A stretch of DNA of 64,000 bases from Collinsella sp. 4_8_47FAA (GCF_000763055.1 NZ_KN214136.1:261764-325763); one strand, 5' to 3'. Positions 16,000 through 24,250 are shown, counted from the first letter of the stretch. A program made the numbers and translations. Notes: a model not told the origin generated them from the letters alone.

Positions 16000-16584
16000 T
16001 TGAGCCTTAAGGTTTATCGCGGGCGTACGCTTGCCCGCAGTCAGGCGCTGCAGCTGCTGTTCCAGGCCGAGGCCACGGACAGCCCGCTCGAGCGCGTCCT
16101 CGAGGGTGATTTCCTGATCTCGAAGGGTCCCCTCGATCCCTATGCGCTGGAGCTGTGCCGAGGTGCCTACGAGCATATCGACCGCATCGACTGTGCTCTG
16201 CGCTCCGTTGCCAAGAACTGGGATCTTATGCGCATGCCCGGCGCCGACCGCAACTTGCTGCGTATCGCCGTTTACGAGATGCGTTTCCTCACCGACGAGG
16301 AGGTCTCGGACGCCATCGTGATCAACGAGGCCGTTGAGCTTGCCAAGGCCTATGGCACCGACCAGTCCGCGTCGTTCGTCAACGGCGTGCTGGGTAAGAT
16401 CGCTCGCAGCGAGGAGCTGCCGGGCGAGGACCTATACCAGGAGCTGCTGGCCGAGGATCGCGCTCGCGAGGAGGCACAGGCTGCCGAGGCTGCCGCAAAG
16501 GTTGCGGTTGCTCAGGCCGAGGCCGGCGTTCTCGACGAGGACGCTGAGGTCGCCGAGGCCGAGACCGGTACCGTCGAGGAGTAG
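16000..16584 (+). CDS. nusB: Transcription antitermination factor NusB
   Basis: A 194-residue protein with a TTG start at 16000 and AAGGAG at 15988-15993. Residues 1-145 form the all-helical NusB fold: RTLARSQALQLLFQ at the start, then RNLLRIAVYEM and the final VNGVLGKIA. NusB joins NusE at boxA to allow rRNA antitermination. The last 50 residues are an acidic Ala/Glu-rich tail not present in typical NusB. Confidence 0.92.
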   Translation: MSLKVYRGRTLARSQALQLLFQAEATDSPLERVLEGDFLISKGPLDPYALELCRGAYEHIDRIDCALRSVAKNWDLMRMPGADRNLLRIAVYEMRFLTDEEVSDAIVINEAVELAKAYGTDQSASFVNGVLGKIARSEELPGEDLYQELLAEDRAREEAQAAEAAAKVAVAQAEAGVLDEDAEVAEAETGTVEE

Positions 16585-16586
16585 CC

Positions 16587-16826
16587 ATGCCAGAGGGTTC
16601 CGTCCGCAACTTCGACGAGATTTCGGACCGCTTGGACCAGATCATAGCTACCGTTCGCTCTAAGGATACGTCCTTGGAGCGTTCGCTCGATCTGTTTGAC
16701 GAGGCGATTGAGCTGGGCTCCCGTGCGGTCGACATGGTCGATAAGTTTGAGCTGACGCCGCGTGAGGCCGACAAGCTCGAGCAGGAATACGATGAGGATG
16801 CGGCAAACGAATCCCAGGATAGCTAG
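16587..16826 (+). CDS. xseB: Exodeoxyribonuclease VII small subunit
   Basis: A 79-residue helical hairpin protein with the XseB pattern (FDEISDRLDQIIATVRS, then SLERSLDLFDEAIELGSRAVDMVDKFE). It works only together with the XseA large subunit, whose gene normally precedes it. Here nusB precedes it directly and no xseA is in the window. Confidence 0.9.
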   Translation: MPEGSVRNFDEISDRLDQIIATVRSKDTSLERSLDLFDEAIELGSRAVDMVDKFELTPREADKLEQEYDEDAANESQDS

Positions 16827-16861
16827 GCCGCATCTCCGGATACGAATGGTTGATGGCATTC

Positions 16862-17665
16862 ATGAAACGCGTGCGTCTTGATGACGAACTGATTTCACAG
16901 GGCATCTGCGCCGATCGCGCGGATGCCCTTCGCACTCTTATGGCTGGCTTGGTCTCGAGTGGCGGCGAGCGCTTGACTTCGCCGGGCCTTAAGGTGACCC
17001 CGGGCCTGCCGTTGCACGTGAAGGGGCGCATTCCCTATGTTGGCCGCGGCGGTCTTAAGCTCGAAGGCGCGCTTGATACGTTTGGTATCAATCCGACGGG
17101 CCTTGCCTGTCTGGATGTGGGCTGCTCTACCGGCGGCTTTACCGATTGCCTGCTCAAGCGCGGAGCTGCGACCGTTGTCTCGGTGGACGTTGGTCGCGCC
17201 CAGTTCGATTGGTCGTTACGTCAGGACGATCGCGTGACGCTGCATGAGCGCACAAACGTGACGCAGCTGCCTGAGCTTGGCTATGCCGGCGCCATCGACC
17301 TGGCTGTGTGTGATGTCTCGTTTACCAGCATCGCGAACATTATCGATGCGGTGCTGGCGTGCCTGGCGCCTACGGGTGCATTCTGCACGCTTGTAAAGCC
17401 GCAGTTTGAGGCTCCGGCGGCGCTGGTGGGCGAGGGCGGCATCGTGACCGACCCCGCCGTCCGCCGTGATACGCTTGTGGCGGCGATTGATCTCTTTGCA
17501 GCTAAGGGCCTGTTCCCGGTCGATGTGTGCGTGTCACCCATTCATGGTGCCAAGGGCAACGTTGAGTTTTTCCTGTACGGCACGAGGTTCGCCCCCGGTG
17601 AACGCACCGACGACGAGCTGCAATCCCAGGTATCGGTTTTGAGCGAGAAAGCTGCAACGCTATGA
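16862..17665 (+). CDS. tlyA: TlyA family rRNA (cytidine-2'-O)-methyltransferase / hemolysin-like protein
   Basis: A 267-residue protein with an N-terminal S4 RNA-binding domain (about 1-60) and an FtsJ/RrmJ-like Rossmann methyltransferase domain. The SAM loop is CLDVGCSTGGFTDC; DVSFTSI and LVKPQFEA carry the other conserved residues. Homologues methylate 16S and 23S rRNA cytidines. The start is uncertain between TTG 16850, ATG 16853 and ATG 16862; 16862 fits the usual N-terminus MKRxRLD. It overlaps nadK by 4 bases. Confidence 0.88.
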   Translation: MKRVRLDDELISQGICADRADALRTLMAGLVSSGGERLTSPGLKVTPGLPLHVKGRIPYVGRGGLKLEGALDTFGINPTGLACLDVGCSTGGFTDCLLKRGAATVVSVDVGRAQFDWSLRQDDRVTLHERTNVTQLPELGYAGAIDLAVCDVSFTSIANIIDAVLACLAPTGAFCTLVKPQFEAPAALVGEGGIVTDPAVRRDTLVAAIDLFAAKGLFPVDVCVSPIHGAKGNVEFFLYGTRFAPGERTDDELQSQVSVLSEKAATL

Positions 17666-18522
17666 AGGTCTTTCTGGTTCCCAATTACTACAAGCAAGAG
17701 GCGGTCGAGAGCGGCCTGATGCTCGAGCTTTGGCTGACGCGCCAGGGCTATGAGGTCGCATGGGCTGCCGACCAGCGATCCAAGATTCAGAGCACGCCTG
17801 ATATTGACGGCTCCGATCTGGTCATTACGCTCGGCGGCGACGGTACGTTGCTGCGCGCTGCCCGCATCCTCAACCATCGCGAGATTCCTATCCTCGGTCT
17901 TTCCTATGGTCACCTGGGCTTTTTAACTGCTGCGAGCCCCGAGGAGCGCGACATTCTGCAGGTCGTGAGCGACGCCCTGTCCGGTGAGCTGCACGTGAGC
18001 CGTCGCGCCACCATCGCCGCGGATATCGTATCCGTGCGCGAAGACGGTACGAAGGATGTCGTGCGCACCTTCGCCCTCAACGACATGGCGCTTACCCGCG
18101 GTCCGCTGTCCGATATGGTCGAGTTCGACATCACGGTGTCGGGCCACCATATCGATCGCCTGCGTGGCGACGGCGTGGTCGTGTCCACGGCGACTGGTTC
18201 TACGGGGTACGCGCTCAGTGCCGGTGGCCCCATCGTGAGCCCCGACTATACGGGTATGGTCTGCGTACCTATTGCGCCGCACACCATTCAGGCCCGTGCC
18301 TTCTTGACTTCGCCGAGTGATGTCGTCGAAATCTTTATGTCTGATGACCGTCCGAGCGTTCCGGCGATCGCTATCGATGGACAATTTATTACTTGCGATG
18401 GCACCGTTGAGAGCGTGGCGGTGCGTCGCGGGCCCGGTGATGTGCTGCTGCTGGATTACGGCCCCGAGAGCTTCTATAACTCGGTGAGCCGCGTATTCTA
18501 CGGAGTCCGTCATGATCGATGA
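17662..18522 (+). CDS. nadK: NAD kinase
   Basis: A 286-residue NAD/poly-P kinase. The GGDGT motif is in VITLGGDGTLLRAARIL, and the second conserved block is near DGVVVSTATGSTGYALSAGGP. It makes NADP from NAD and ATP. It overlaps tlyA by 4 bases and recN by 11, so the three are probably co-translated. The tlyA-nadK-recN order is common in Actinomycetota. Confidence 0.95.
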   Translation: MKVFLVPNYYKQEAVESGLMLELWLTRQGYEVAWAADQRSKIQSTPDIDGSDLVITLGGDGTLLRAARILNHREIPILGLSYGHLGFLTAASPEERDILQVVSDALSGELHVSRRATIAADIVSVREDGTKDVVRTFALNDMALTRGPLSDMVEFDITVSGHHIDRLRGDGVVVSTATGSTGYALSAGGPIVSPDYTGMVCVPIAPHTIQARAFLTSPSDVVEIFMSDDRPSVPAIAIDGQFITCDGTVESVAVRRGPGDVLLLDYGPESFYNSVSRVFYGVRHDR

Positions 18523-20140
18523 GCTGCAGGTTTCTAACATTGCACTCATTCGCGAGGCGACGCTGGTTCCGAGCGCGGGCCTAACGGTTCTGACCGGCGA
18601 GACCGGCGCCGGCAAGACCGCGCTGCTCTCGGCCCTCAAGCTTATTTTGGGCGAGCGCGCGGATTCGTCGACGGTGCGCGAGGGCGAGGCGCTTGCCAGC
18701 GTCGAGGCGCGGCTGTTCGACGGTCCACACGACACGGAGGGTTTCACGGTCCAGCGCAGCCTTTCTGCCGAGGGCCGCAGCCGCGTGAAGATTGATGGCC
18801 GCATCGCCAGCGTGCGCGAGCTTTCGGAGCGCGTTGGCGTGATGATGGATCTGTGCGGCCAGCACGAGCACCAGCGCTTGCTCGACCCGGCGCATCATGT
18901 TGCGATGGTCGATGCCTGGGCAGGGCGCCCTGCACTCGAGGCGCTCGAGCACTACCGCGCCTGCTTTAAGGTTTCGCGCGCTGCCGCTAAGGAGGTTCGA
19001 CGTGTCGAAGAGACCTCGCGTGCTCAGGGGAGCCGCGTCGAGGAAGCGCGCTTTGCGCTCGAGCGCATCGGCGAGGTCGACCCCAAACCGGGCGAGTATG
19101 AGGAACTCGAGGAACTGCTGCCGCGCTCCGAACATGCCGAGGTGCTGGTTGCCACAGCTAACGATGCCCATGCATCGCTTGCCTCTGAAGGGGGAGCGCT
19201 CGATGCCGTGAACAGCGCCGTGGCAGAACTTTCCCGCATGGCTTCCGTCGATCGCAAACTGGGCGACATTGCCGATGTGCTTTCGGATGCCTGCATCTCC
19301 CTTGAGGATTGCGCGAACGAGCTTCGTGCCTATCGCGATGGCATCGCCTTCGACCCGCGCGAGCTCGCTCGCATGCGTGATCGGTATTCCGACCTCAAGG
19401 GCCTGTTGCGTCAGTGGGGCCCCACCATGGACGATGTTTTTGCCATGCGCGATCGCTCGCAAGAGCTGCTGTCCCTGGTCGATGATGGCGATGAACAGAT
19501 CAAAAAGGCGCGTGAGGCACTCGGGAGCGCCGAGCGCGAGTTGTTTGCCGCTGCCAAGGCACTTAAGCGCGCCCGCAATACGGCGGCCCCGCGCTTCTGC
19601 CATGAGGTGGGCCGCCAGATGGCTCGCCTGGAGATGGGCGGCGCCGAGCTCGTCTGGGAGTCGCGCGATCTTCCTCGTGCTGAGTGGACGCCCGCTGGTC
19701 CTTCGAGCTACGAGCTGCTATACCGCAGCGGTGCCGGTTTGACGCCGCGCCCCCTGCGCCGCATTGCGTCGGGCGGCGAGCTCAGCCGCGTCATGCTGGC
19801 AAGCAAGGTCGTCCTCGGTAACGCGGACGGTGTTGATACGCTGGTGTTTGACGAGGTCGATGCTGGTGTCGGTGGCTCCACGGCGCGTGCGCTCGCGGGC
19901 GTGCTGGCAGATCTCGCCGCTACGCATCAGGTGATTGTCGTAACCCACTTGGCGCAGGTCGCCGTCATGGCTGACAAGCATTATGTCGTCAGCAAGGAAC
20001 CGGGCGATGTTCCCCAGACGCATTTGGACGAGGTAATCGGCGAAGCGCGTACCGCCGAGATCGCCCGAATGTTGAGCGGCGATCAGTCCGAGGCAAGCTT
20101 GGCCCACGCAAAGCAGATGCTCGAAGAAGCTCGAGGTTAG
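18512..20140 (+). CDS. recN: DNA repair protein RecN
   Basis: A 542-residue SMC-like ATPase. Walker A is GETGAGKTALLSA near the N-terminus, Q-loop/His motif is LCGQHEHQRLLD, and a central coiled region follows. The C-terminal head contains ASGGELSRVMLA (signature), LVFDEVDAGVGG (Walker B) and VTHLAQVA. It acts in double-strand break repair. It is the last gene of the run and ends at a hairpin facing the convergent rpiR-type gene. Confidence 0.95.
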   Translation: MIDELQVSNIALIREATLVPSAGLTVLTGETGAGKTALLSALKLILGERADSSTVREGEALASVEARLFDGPHDTEGFTVQRSLSAEGRSRVKIDGRIASVRELSERVGVMMDLCGQHEHQRLLDPAHHVAMVDAWAGRPALEALEHYRACFKVSRAAAKEVRRVEETSRAQGSRVEEARFALERIGEVDPKPGEYEELEELLPRSEHAEVLVATANDAHASLASEGGALDAVNSAVAELSRMASVDRKLGDIADVLSDACISLEDCANELRAYRDGIAFDPRELARMRDRYSDLKGLLRQWGPTMDDVFAMRDRSQELLSLVDDGDEQIKKAREALGSAERELFAAAKALKRARNTAAPRFCHEVGRQMARLEMGGAELVWESRDLPRAEWTPAGPSSYELLYRSGAGLTPRPLRRIASGGELSRVMLASKVVLGNADGVDTLVFDEVDAGVGGSTARALAGVLADLAATHQVIVVTHLAQVAVMADKHYVVSKEPGDVPQTHLDEVIGEARTAEIARMLSGDQSEASLAHAKQMLEEARG

Positions 20141-20158
20141 GTCGTAATAGCGGTGTTG

Positions 20159-20191
20159 GTGGGACAAAATAGACTGAAATTTTTGTCCCAC
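20159..20191. terminator. Bidirectional hairpin between convergent recN and the RpiR gene
   Basis: GTGGGACAAAA (20159-20169) pairs perfectly with TTTTGTCCCAC (20181-20191) over an 11-base loop. The A/T runs inside the stem give a U-run on either strand, fitting a shared terminator. The arm sequence recurs elsewhere in the window (3594, 61306), so it is also a repeat. Confidence 0.65.
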
Positions 20192-20199
20192 TACGCGTT

Positions 20200-21057
20200 T
20201 TACTCAACGACCTTGTCCGGCTGGATGAGCTCCTCGTAGTAGCTGATATGCTCGCGAGCGTCTTCAATCTCGGGCAGCAGGAAGTTGTAGATGACTTCGA
20301 TGATCATCGTGGCGCTCATCTTGGAGAACGCGAAGTCGCCCGTTGTCAGTAGTGCTTCGTGGTTGACGGTATTAAAGGTGTAGTCTGCCAGGCGCGCGAG
20401 CGGGGATTTGCTGTCGCTGCTGATGACGACTACGGTTGCGCCGCAGTCGCGAGCCGCTTTTGCCATGCGATTCAGACGGCGCGACTTGCCGGAGTTTGAG
20501 ATCAGCACGATAACGTCACCGGGGCGCAGCGTGAGCGCAAAACCAATCGAGGTCTCGCTGATGGTGCTTGCCATGCAACGAAGGCCCAGCTGCGAGAACT
20601 TGAACGTCGCGTCGAGCGCGACGGCGTTGGTGTTGCCTACGGCCGCAAACTCAATAACGCCGGCATTCTTAAGCGCGTGTACAACTGCGGCCAACGTGTC
20701 GTGATCAATGCCGTCGATGGTCGCATTAAGCTCACTCACCTTGGCGGCGAGGATATTTTTAAGGCTCTGCTCCATGTTGTCGAGCGAGACCTCGTCGGTC
20801 AGGCCCTCGTTGCGCTGACTCTCTAAGTCGCGCGCCAACGAAAACTGAAAGCTGCGGAAGCTGCCAAAGCCCAGCTTGCGGCAGAAACGCGAAACGGTCG
20901 CCTCGGACGTGGCGGCAGCGCGCGAGAGCTGAGCCGCCGTGAGGCGTGGCGCCTCGGACTGGTGCTCCAATATATAGTCGACAATGCGCTGCTCGGACTC
21001 GCTGTATCCCTGGTGGGTACTAATGAGGGAAAGTGCGCTTTTGCTACTATCGGTCAT
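20200..21057 (-). CDS. MurR/RpiR family transcriptional regulator
   Basis: A 285-residue regulator with an N-terminal HTH (about 1-75; LTAAQLSRAAATSEATVSRFCRKLGF) and a C-terminal SIS sugar-phosphate isomerase-like domain (LISNSGKSRRLNRMAKAA). Family members sense phosphosugars. I chose the ATG at 21057 because AGGAG lies at good spacing; the longer frame to 21105 lacks this. It is divergent from the fructose PTS gene, which makes fructose-1-phosphate or a related sugar phosphate a likely effector. Confidence 0.88.
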   Translation of the reverse strand: MTDSSKSALSLISTHQGYSESEQRIVDYILEHQSEAPRLTAAQLSRAAATSEATVSRFCRKLGFGSFRSFQFSLARDLESQRNEGLTDEVSLDNMEQSLKNILAAKVSELNATIDGIDHDTLAAVVHALKNAGVIEFAAVGNTNAVALDATFKFSQLGLRCMASTISETSIGFALTLRPGDVIVLISNSGKSRRLNRMAKAARDCGATVVVISSDSKSPLARLADYTFNTVNHEALLTTGDFAFSKMSATMIIEVIYNFLLPEIEDAREHISYYEELIQPDKVVE

Positions 21058-21138
21058 GGATGGCTCCTGGTTGGCATGAAAATCTAACTTGATTTGCAAT
21101 GCCATAGTATACGGGCATTTTCAATTACAAGATACACC

Positions 21139-21166
21139 TTGCCGTTTCAAGTGTTGATGGTAAACT
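21139..21166 (+). promoter_or_regulatory. Promoter of the fructose PTS gene
   Basis: TTGCCG (21139-21144) and TAAACT (21161-21166) with 16-base spacing resemble -35 and -10 boxes. TTGCCGTTT is repeated at 21172-21180. Confidence 0.5.
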
Positions 21167-21187
21167 TTCACTTGCCGTTTACGGTTA

Positions 21188-21202
21188 TGAAAGAACCTTT
21201 CA
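21188..21202. promoter_or_regulatory. Candidate operator in the RpiR-fruA intergenic region
   Basis: TGAAAG-AAC-CTTTCA is a perfect 6+3+6 palindrome just downstream of the predicted fruA promoter. ACTTTCAC occurs again at 21163-21171. A site here could allow a regulator to block fruA. Binding is inferred only. Confidence 0.4.
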
Positions 21203-21329
21203 CCGGAGAATTGCGCCTTGTCTCTTCTCACGCGGACGGTAGGTTGGTATCTTTCAGTTGTGGAAAAACGCGCATCGAAGCGCGTGTAGGGGAGCGCCCG
21301 CGGGCGCTGTACTCAAGAAGGAGGGACAC

Positions 21330-23333
21330 ATGGCTAAGTTTGACATCATCGCCGCGACCGGTTGCCCGACCGGCATTGCGCACACCTTCATGGCGAAGGA
21401 GGCGCTGGAGAAGGCAGCTGCCGAGCGCGGTCTGACCATTAAGGTCGAGACTCATGGCCAGGTCGGTGTCGAGAACGAGCTCACCAAGAGCGAGATCGCC
21501 GGTGCCAAGGCCGTCGTCGTCGCAGCCGATAAGGATGTCCAGGCTGAGCGTTTCGCCGGTAAGCCCATGGTTTCCGTTGGTGTTTCCAAGGCCCTGTCTG
21601 TCGAGGCTGCTGGTAAGCTGATCGACCGCGCGCTCGCCGCCAAGGGCGACGACACGGTTGCCGCCGCCGCCGATGTCGAGGACGAGGTCGAGGAGAAGGA
21701 GTCCATCGGCCACGTCATCTACAAGCACCTCATGAACGGCGTCAGCCACATGCTGGTCTTCGTCGTTGCCGGTGGTGTTCTGACCGCCATTTCGTTCCTG
21801 TGGGGCATCACGTCCTTTGATTCGACGGCTGCCGACTACAACAGCTTTGCTGCGATGCTCAAGATCATCGGCGGCATCGCCATGAACCTTATGGTTCCGG
21901 TGCTTTCCGCCTACATCGCCGAATCCATCGGCAAGCGCCCGGCGCTCGTCCCCGGTTTCGTTGCCGGTATGATTGCCATCCAGGGCCTGCCTGTTAACGC
22001 CGAGACCGGCATGATCGACGCCGGTGGCGCCGGCGTGGGCTTCGGCTTCCTGGGCGGCATCGTCGGCGGCTTCCTCGCCGGCTATGTCATCCTGCTGCTC
22101 GAGAAGGTTTTCTCTAAAATTCCCGCGAGCCTTAATGGCCTGAAGGCAATCTTTCTGTATCCGCTGTGCTCTACCGCCATCGTCGGCCTGGTCATGCTCG
22201 GTATTTCCGGCCCCATGGCTGCCATTAACCAGGGTATGATGGATTTCCTGCAGAGCCTCGGTAACTCCGGTCCGGTGATCCTTGGCCTGGCCATCGGCTG
22301 CATGTGCGCCTTTGATATGGGCGGCCCGGTCAACAAGGCTGCTTACGCTACTGGCACCTTCCTGCTCGGTACCGCTCTCGAAGCTGGCGTCGGCACCGAG
22401 ACCTACAACTTCGGCACCAACTTCATGGCTGCCGTCTCCGCCGCTTGCATCGTTCCGCCGCTGATCACCACCTTCGCCGTCGTTGTCGGCAAGAAGTACT
22501 TCAGCCAGGAGGATCATGACGCCGGTATCGTCAACCTCATCCTTGGTTGCACCCACATCACCGAGGGCGCCATTCCGTTCATGACCAAGAACATCTGGCC
22601 CGTCATGCCCATCATGATGCTCGGTTCTTCCATCGCTTCCATCTTGACCATCTTCTTCAACGTTCACGATCCGGCGCCTCACGGTGGCTTCCTGGTCCTG
22701 CCCGTTGTCGAGAACGGTCCGCTTTGGGTCCTCGCGATCCTCATCGGCGCTGTTGTCGGTGGCATCCTGTTCGTGGCCTTCAAGAAGTACGACTTCGAGA
22801 AGAATCAAAAGGCCGCTCCTGCAGCCAAGCCGGTTGAGGCCCCCAAGGCCGCTGCCGTCGAGGCCCCCAAGGCCGAGGCTGCCGACTTCGTGAAGGTCGA
22901 GAATGTCTTTGTCGCCGAGGACTTCGCTTCTCGTGACGAGGCTCTGAGCTTCGTTTCCAACCAGGCTGTCAAGGCCGGTATCGCCAGCGACGCCGACGCC
23001 GTGATGAACGCCTTCCTGGCCCGCGAGGCCGAGGGCACCACGGGCATGATGGAGGGCTTCGCTATCCCGCATGCCAAGTCCGACGCCATTACCGAGGCTG
23101 CCGTCATCGTCGTCAAGGACGAGTCCGGCGTGACCGGTTGGGATACCATGGACGGCGCTCCCGTCAACGTGGCTATCGCCCTGCTCATCCCCGGTGCCCA
23201 GGCCGGCACTACGCACCTCAAGATCCTGTCCAAGGTCGCCGAGGCGCTCATGGACGAGGACTTCCGTGCCACCGTCAAGGGTTCCACCGACGCCGCCGAG
23301 ATCGCCAAGACGATTAACGCCCGTCTGGTCTAA
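21330..23333 (+). CDS. fruA: PTS fructose transporter, EIIB-EIIC-EIIA fusion
   Basis: A 667-residue permease. The N-terminal EIIB domain has the phospho-Cys in ATGCPTGIAHTFMA (about residues 8-22). The EIIC membrane domain (about 130-480) follows, with GGPVNKAAYATG typical of the fructose family. After a Pro/Ala/Lys linker comes the EIIA domain with its phospho-His in GFAIPHAKSD. It imports fructose as fructose-1-phosphate, the substrate for the fruK genes downstream. GAAGGAGGG precedes the ATG at 21330. A terminator follows at 23373-23405. Confidence 0.93.
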   Translation: MAKFDIIAATGCPTGIAHTFMAKEALEKAAAERGLTIKVETHGQVGVENELTKSEIAGAKAVVVAADKDVQAERFAGKPMVSVGVSKALSVEAAGKLIDRALAAKGDDTVAAAADVEDEVEEKESIGHVIYKHLMNGVSHMLVFVVAGGVLTAISFLWGITSFDSTAADYNSFAAMLKIIGGIAMNLMVPVLSAYIAESIGKRPALVPGFVAGMIAIQGLPVNAETGMIDAGGAGVGFGFLGGIVGGFLAGYVILLLEKVFSKIPASLNGLKAIFLYPLCSTAIVGLVMLGISGPMAAINQGMMDFLQSLGNSGPVILGLAIGCMCAFDMGGPVNKAAYATGTFLLGTALEAGVGTETYNFGTNFMAAVSAACIVPPLITTFAVVVGKKYFSQEDHDAGIVNLILGCTHITEGAIPFMTKNIWPVMPIMMLGSSIASILTIFFNVHDPAPHGGFLVLPVVENGPLWVLAILIGAVVGGILFVAFKKYDFEKNQKAAPAAKPVEAPKAAAVEAPKAEAADFVKVENVFVAEDFASRDEALSFVSNQAVKAGIASDADAVMNAFLAREAEGTTGMMEGFAIPHAKSDAITEAAVIVVKDESGVTGWDTMDGAPVNVAIALLIPGAQAGTTHLKILSKVAEALMDEDFRATVKGSTDAAEIAKTINARLV

Positions 23334-23372
23334 TCCCGCAACACGCGAATAGCATCGCCCCCTGTATATAAG

Positions 23373-23405
23373 GCGGAGTCCCTCCCCAGGGTCTCCGCAT
23401 TTTTC
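23373..23405 (+). terminator. Rho-independent terminator after fruA
   Basis: GCGGAG-T-CCCT (23373-23383) pairs with AGGG-T-CTCCGC (23388-23398) over a CCCC loop, followed by ATTTTTT. Confidence 0.85.
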
Positions 23406-23413
23406 ATCCCCAA

Positions 23414-23486
23414 ATAAGTTGCGGTGAAATAGGGACTGTTTAAACGATTCAACCCCAAATTCAGTCCCTATTTCACCGCAACTTAT
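23414..23486. repeat. 25-bp perfect palindromic repeat, family A copy 1
   Basis: Arms at 23414-23438 and 23462-23486 are perfect reverse complements of each other (start ATAAGTTGCGGTGAAATAGG) over a 23-base loop. A related copy is at 54168-54236. Size and intergenic location suggest a REP- or MITE-like element. Confidence 0.8.
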
Positions 23487-23589
23487 AAAAGGGCATAGAG
23501 AGGGCTGCCTATCGAGTCTTTGTCGCGAACAGGTCATCAGCCAGAATTCCGTTCGCACGATATTACTCTGGACCGACCGAGTTTCCGCA

Positions 23590-23718
23590 GCTCGCCTGCC
23601 GGGCGGGCGCGGGTTAAGTTTGTCGCGAGTTCCGCACGCAAAGGAAAGCACTTAATGTGCTTTCCGTCTTGCGCAGGACTGTAGAGCAGCAAACTTAACC
23701 CGCGCCCGCCCGGCGAGC
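23590..23718 (+). repeat. Composite stem element, copy 1 (upstream of ptsH)
   Basis: Outer arms at 23590-23622 and 23690-23718 pair over 29 bp with a 4-base bulge (TGCC) in the left arm. Between them is a core starting TCGCGAGTTCCGCACG, with an inner hairpin GGAAAGCAC (23643-23651) / GTGCTTTCC (23657-23665) over TTAAT, then CAGGACTGT. Copy 2 at 61318-61436 (opposite strand) shares the core but has different outer arms. The element points towards ptsH, 141 bases downstream. It could be a structured leader RNA or a small mobile element. Confidence 0.75.
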
Positions 23719-23859
23719 AAGCGGACGACAAACACATCTGTCCAATAATTCGTCTGAAACATAATGAAAAACCGTTTGATGTGAGTTAATATAAACAACG
23801 TCGTGAATCTGACTCCTGCCACATGCATGACAGGGGTTAAACACAAAAAGGAGTCAATT

Positions 23860-24123
23860 ATGGTTTCTGAGAAGGCTACCCTCGTTAATCCTCAGGGTCT
23901 GCACATGCGTCCGGCTGGTCTGTTCGCCTCCACCATGGGCAAGTACGCCTGTGACGTGACGGTCGTCACCCCCGAGAAGGAGGTCAACGGCAAGTCCCCG
24001 ATGGCCCTCATGGCTGCTGGTATCCCCTGCGGCACCGAGGTCGAGGTAAAGTGCGACGGCGCTGACGAGGCCGAGGCTCTGGCTGCTGCCATCGAGCTCA
24101 TCAAGAGCGGTCTTGGCGAGTAG
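23860..24123 (+). CDS. ptsH: Phosphocarrier protein HPr
   Basis: An 87-residue HPr. The phospho-His is in NPQGLHMRPAG (His15 by usual numbering) and the regulatory Ser region is NGKSPMALMAAG (Ser46-type). It carries phosphate from EI to sugar-specific EII proteins and can signal through Ser phosphorylation in Gram-positive bacteria. AAAAAGGAG precedes the ATG at 23860. A terminator-like hairpin separates it from ptsI, which may let HPr be made in excess of EI. Confidence 0.95.
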   Translation: MVSEKATLVNPQGLHMRPAGLFASTMGKYACDVTVVTPEKEVNGKSPMALMAAGIPCGTEVEVKCDGADEAEALAAAIELIKSGLGE

Positions 24124-24168
24124 AACTCAAACGGGTCGCATGTTGAACAACTAAGTTCATATTTGGGG

Positions 24169-24204
24169 GCGCAGTGACCTGTTGTAAGGTAACTGCGCTC
24201 TTTT
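24169..24204 (+). terminator. Terminator or attenuator between ptsH and ptsI
   Basis: GCGCAGT-G-ACCT (24169-24180) pairs with AGGT-A-ACTGCGC (24187-24198) over a 6-base loop, followed by TCTTTTG. The moderate T-run suggests partial termination. Confidence 0.75.
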
Positions 24205-24250
24205 GTCATGGATATGGCAAAACGCTTTATCACATGACACGGAGAGAGGA

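Larger units (their letters stand above)
23334..23859. other. 526-bp intergenic region rich in inverted repeats
   Basis: No gene is supported here. It holds the fruA terminator, a 25-bp palindromic repeat, a large composite stem element and the ptsH leader. Nothing recognisable is seen in 23490-23589. In the ptsH leader CCTGCCA and TGACAGG (23815-23834) form a small imperfect hairpin. Confidence 0.8.

Noticed and set aside
21228-23651. Open frame of 807 codons on the minus strand opposite fruA
   Set aside because: It mirrors the codon phase of fruA, has no recognisable domain, no ribosome site and runs through the fruA terminator and repeats. The plus strand has a complete, motif-rich EIIBCA.
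23590-23718. Integron-type attC site or CRISPR-like repeat
   Set aside because: There is no integron integrase or cassette array, no regularly spaced repeats and only two copies in the window on opposite strands, each with its own arms.
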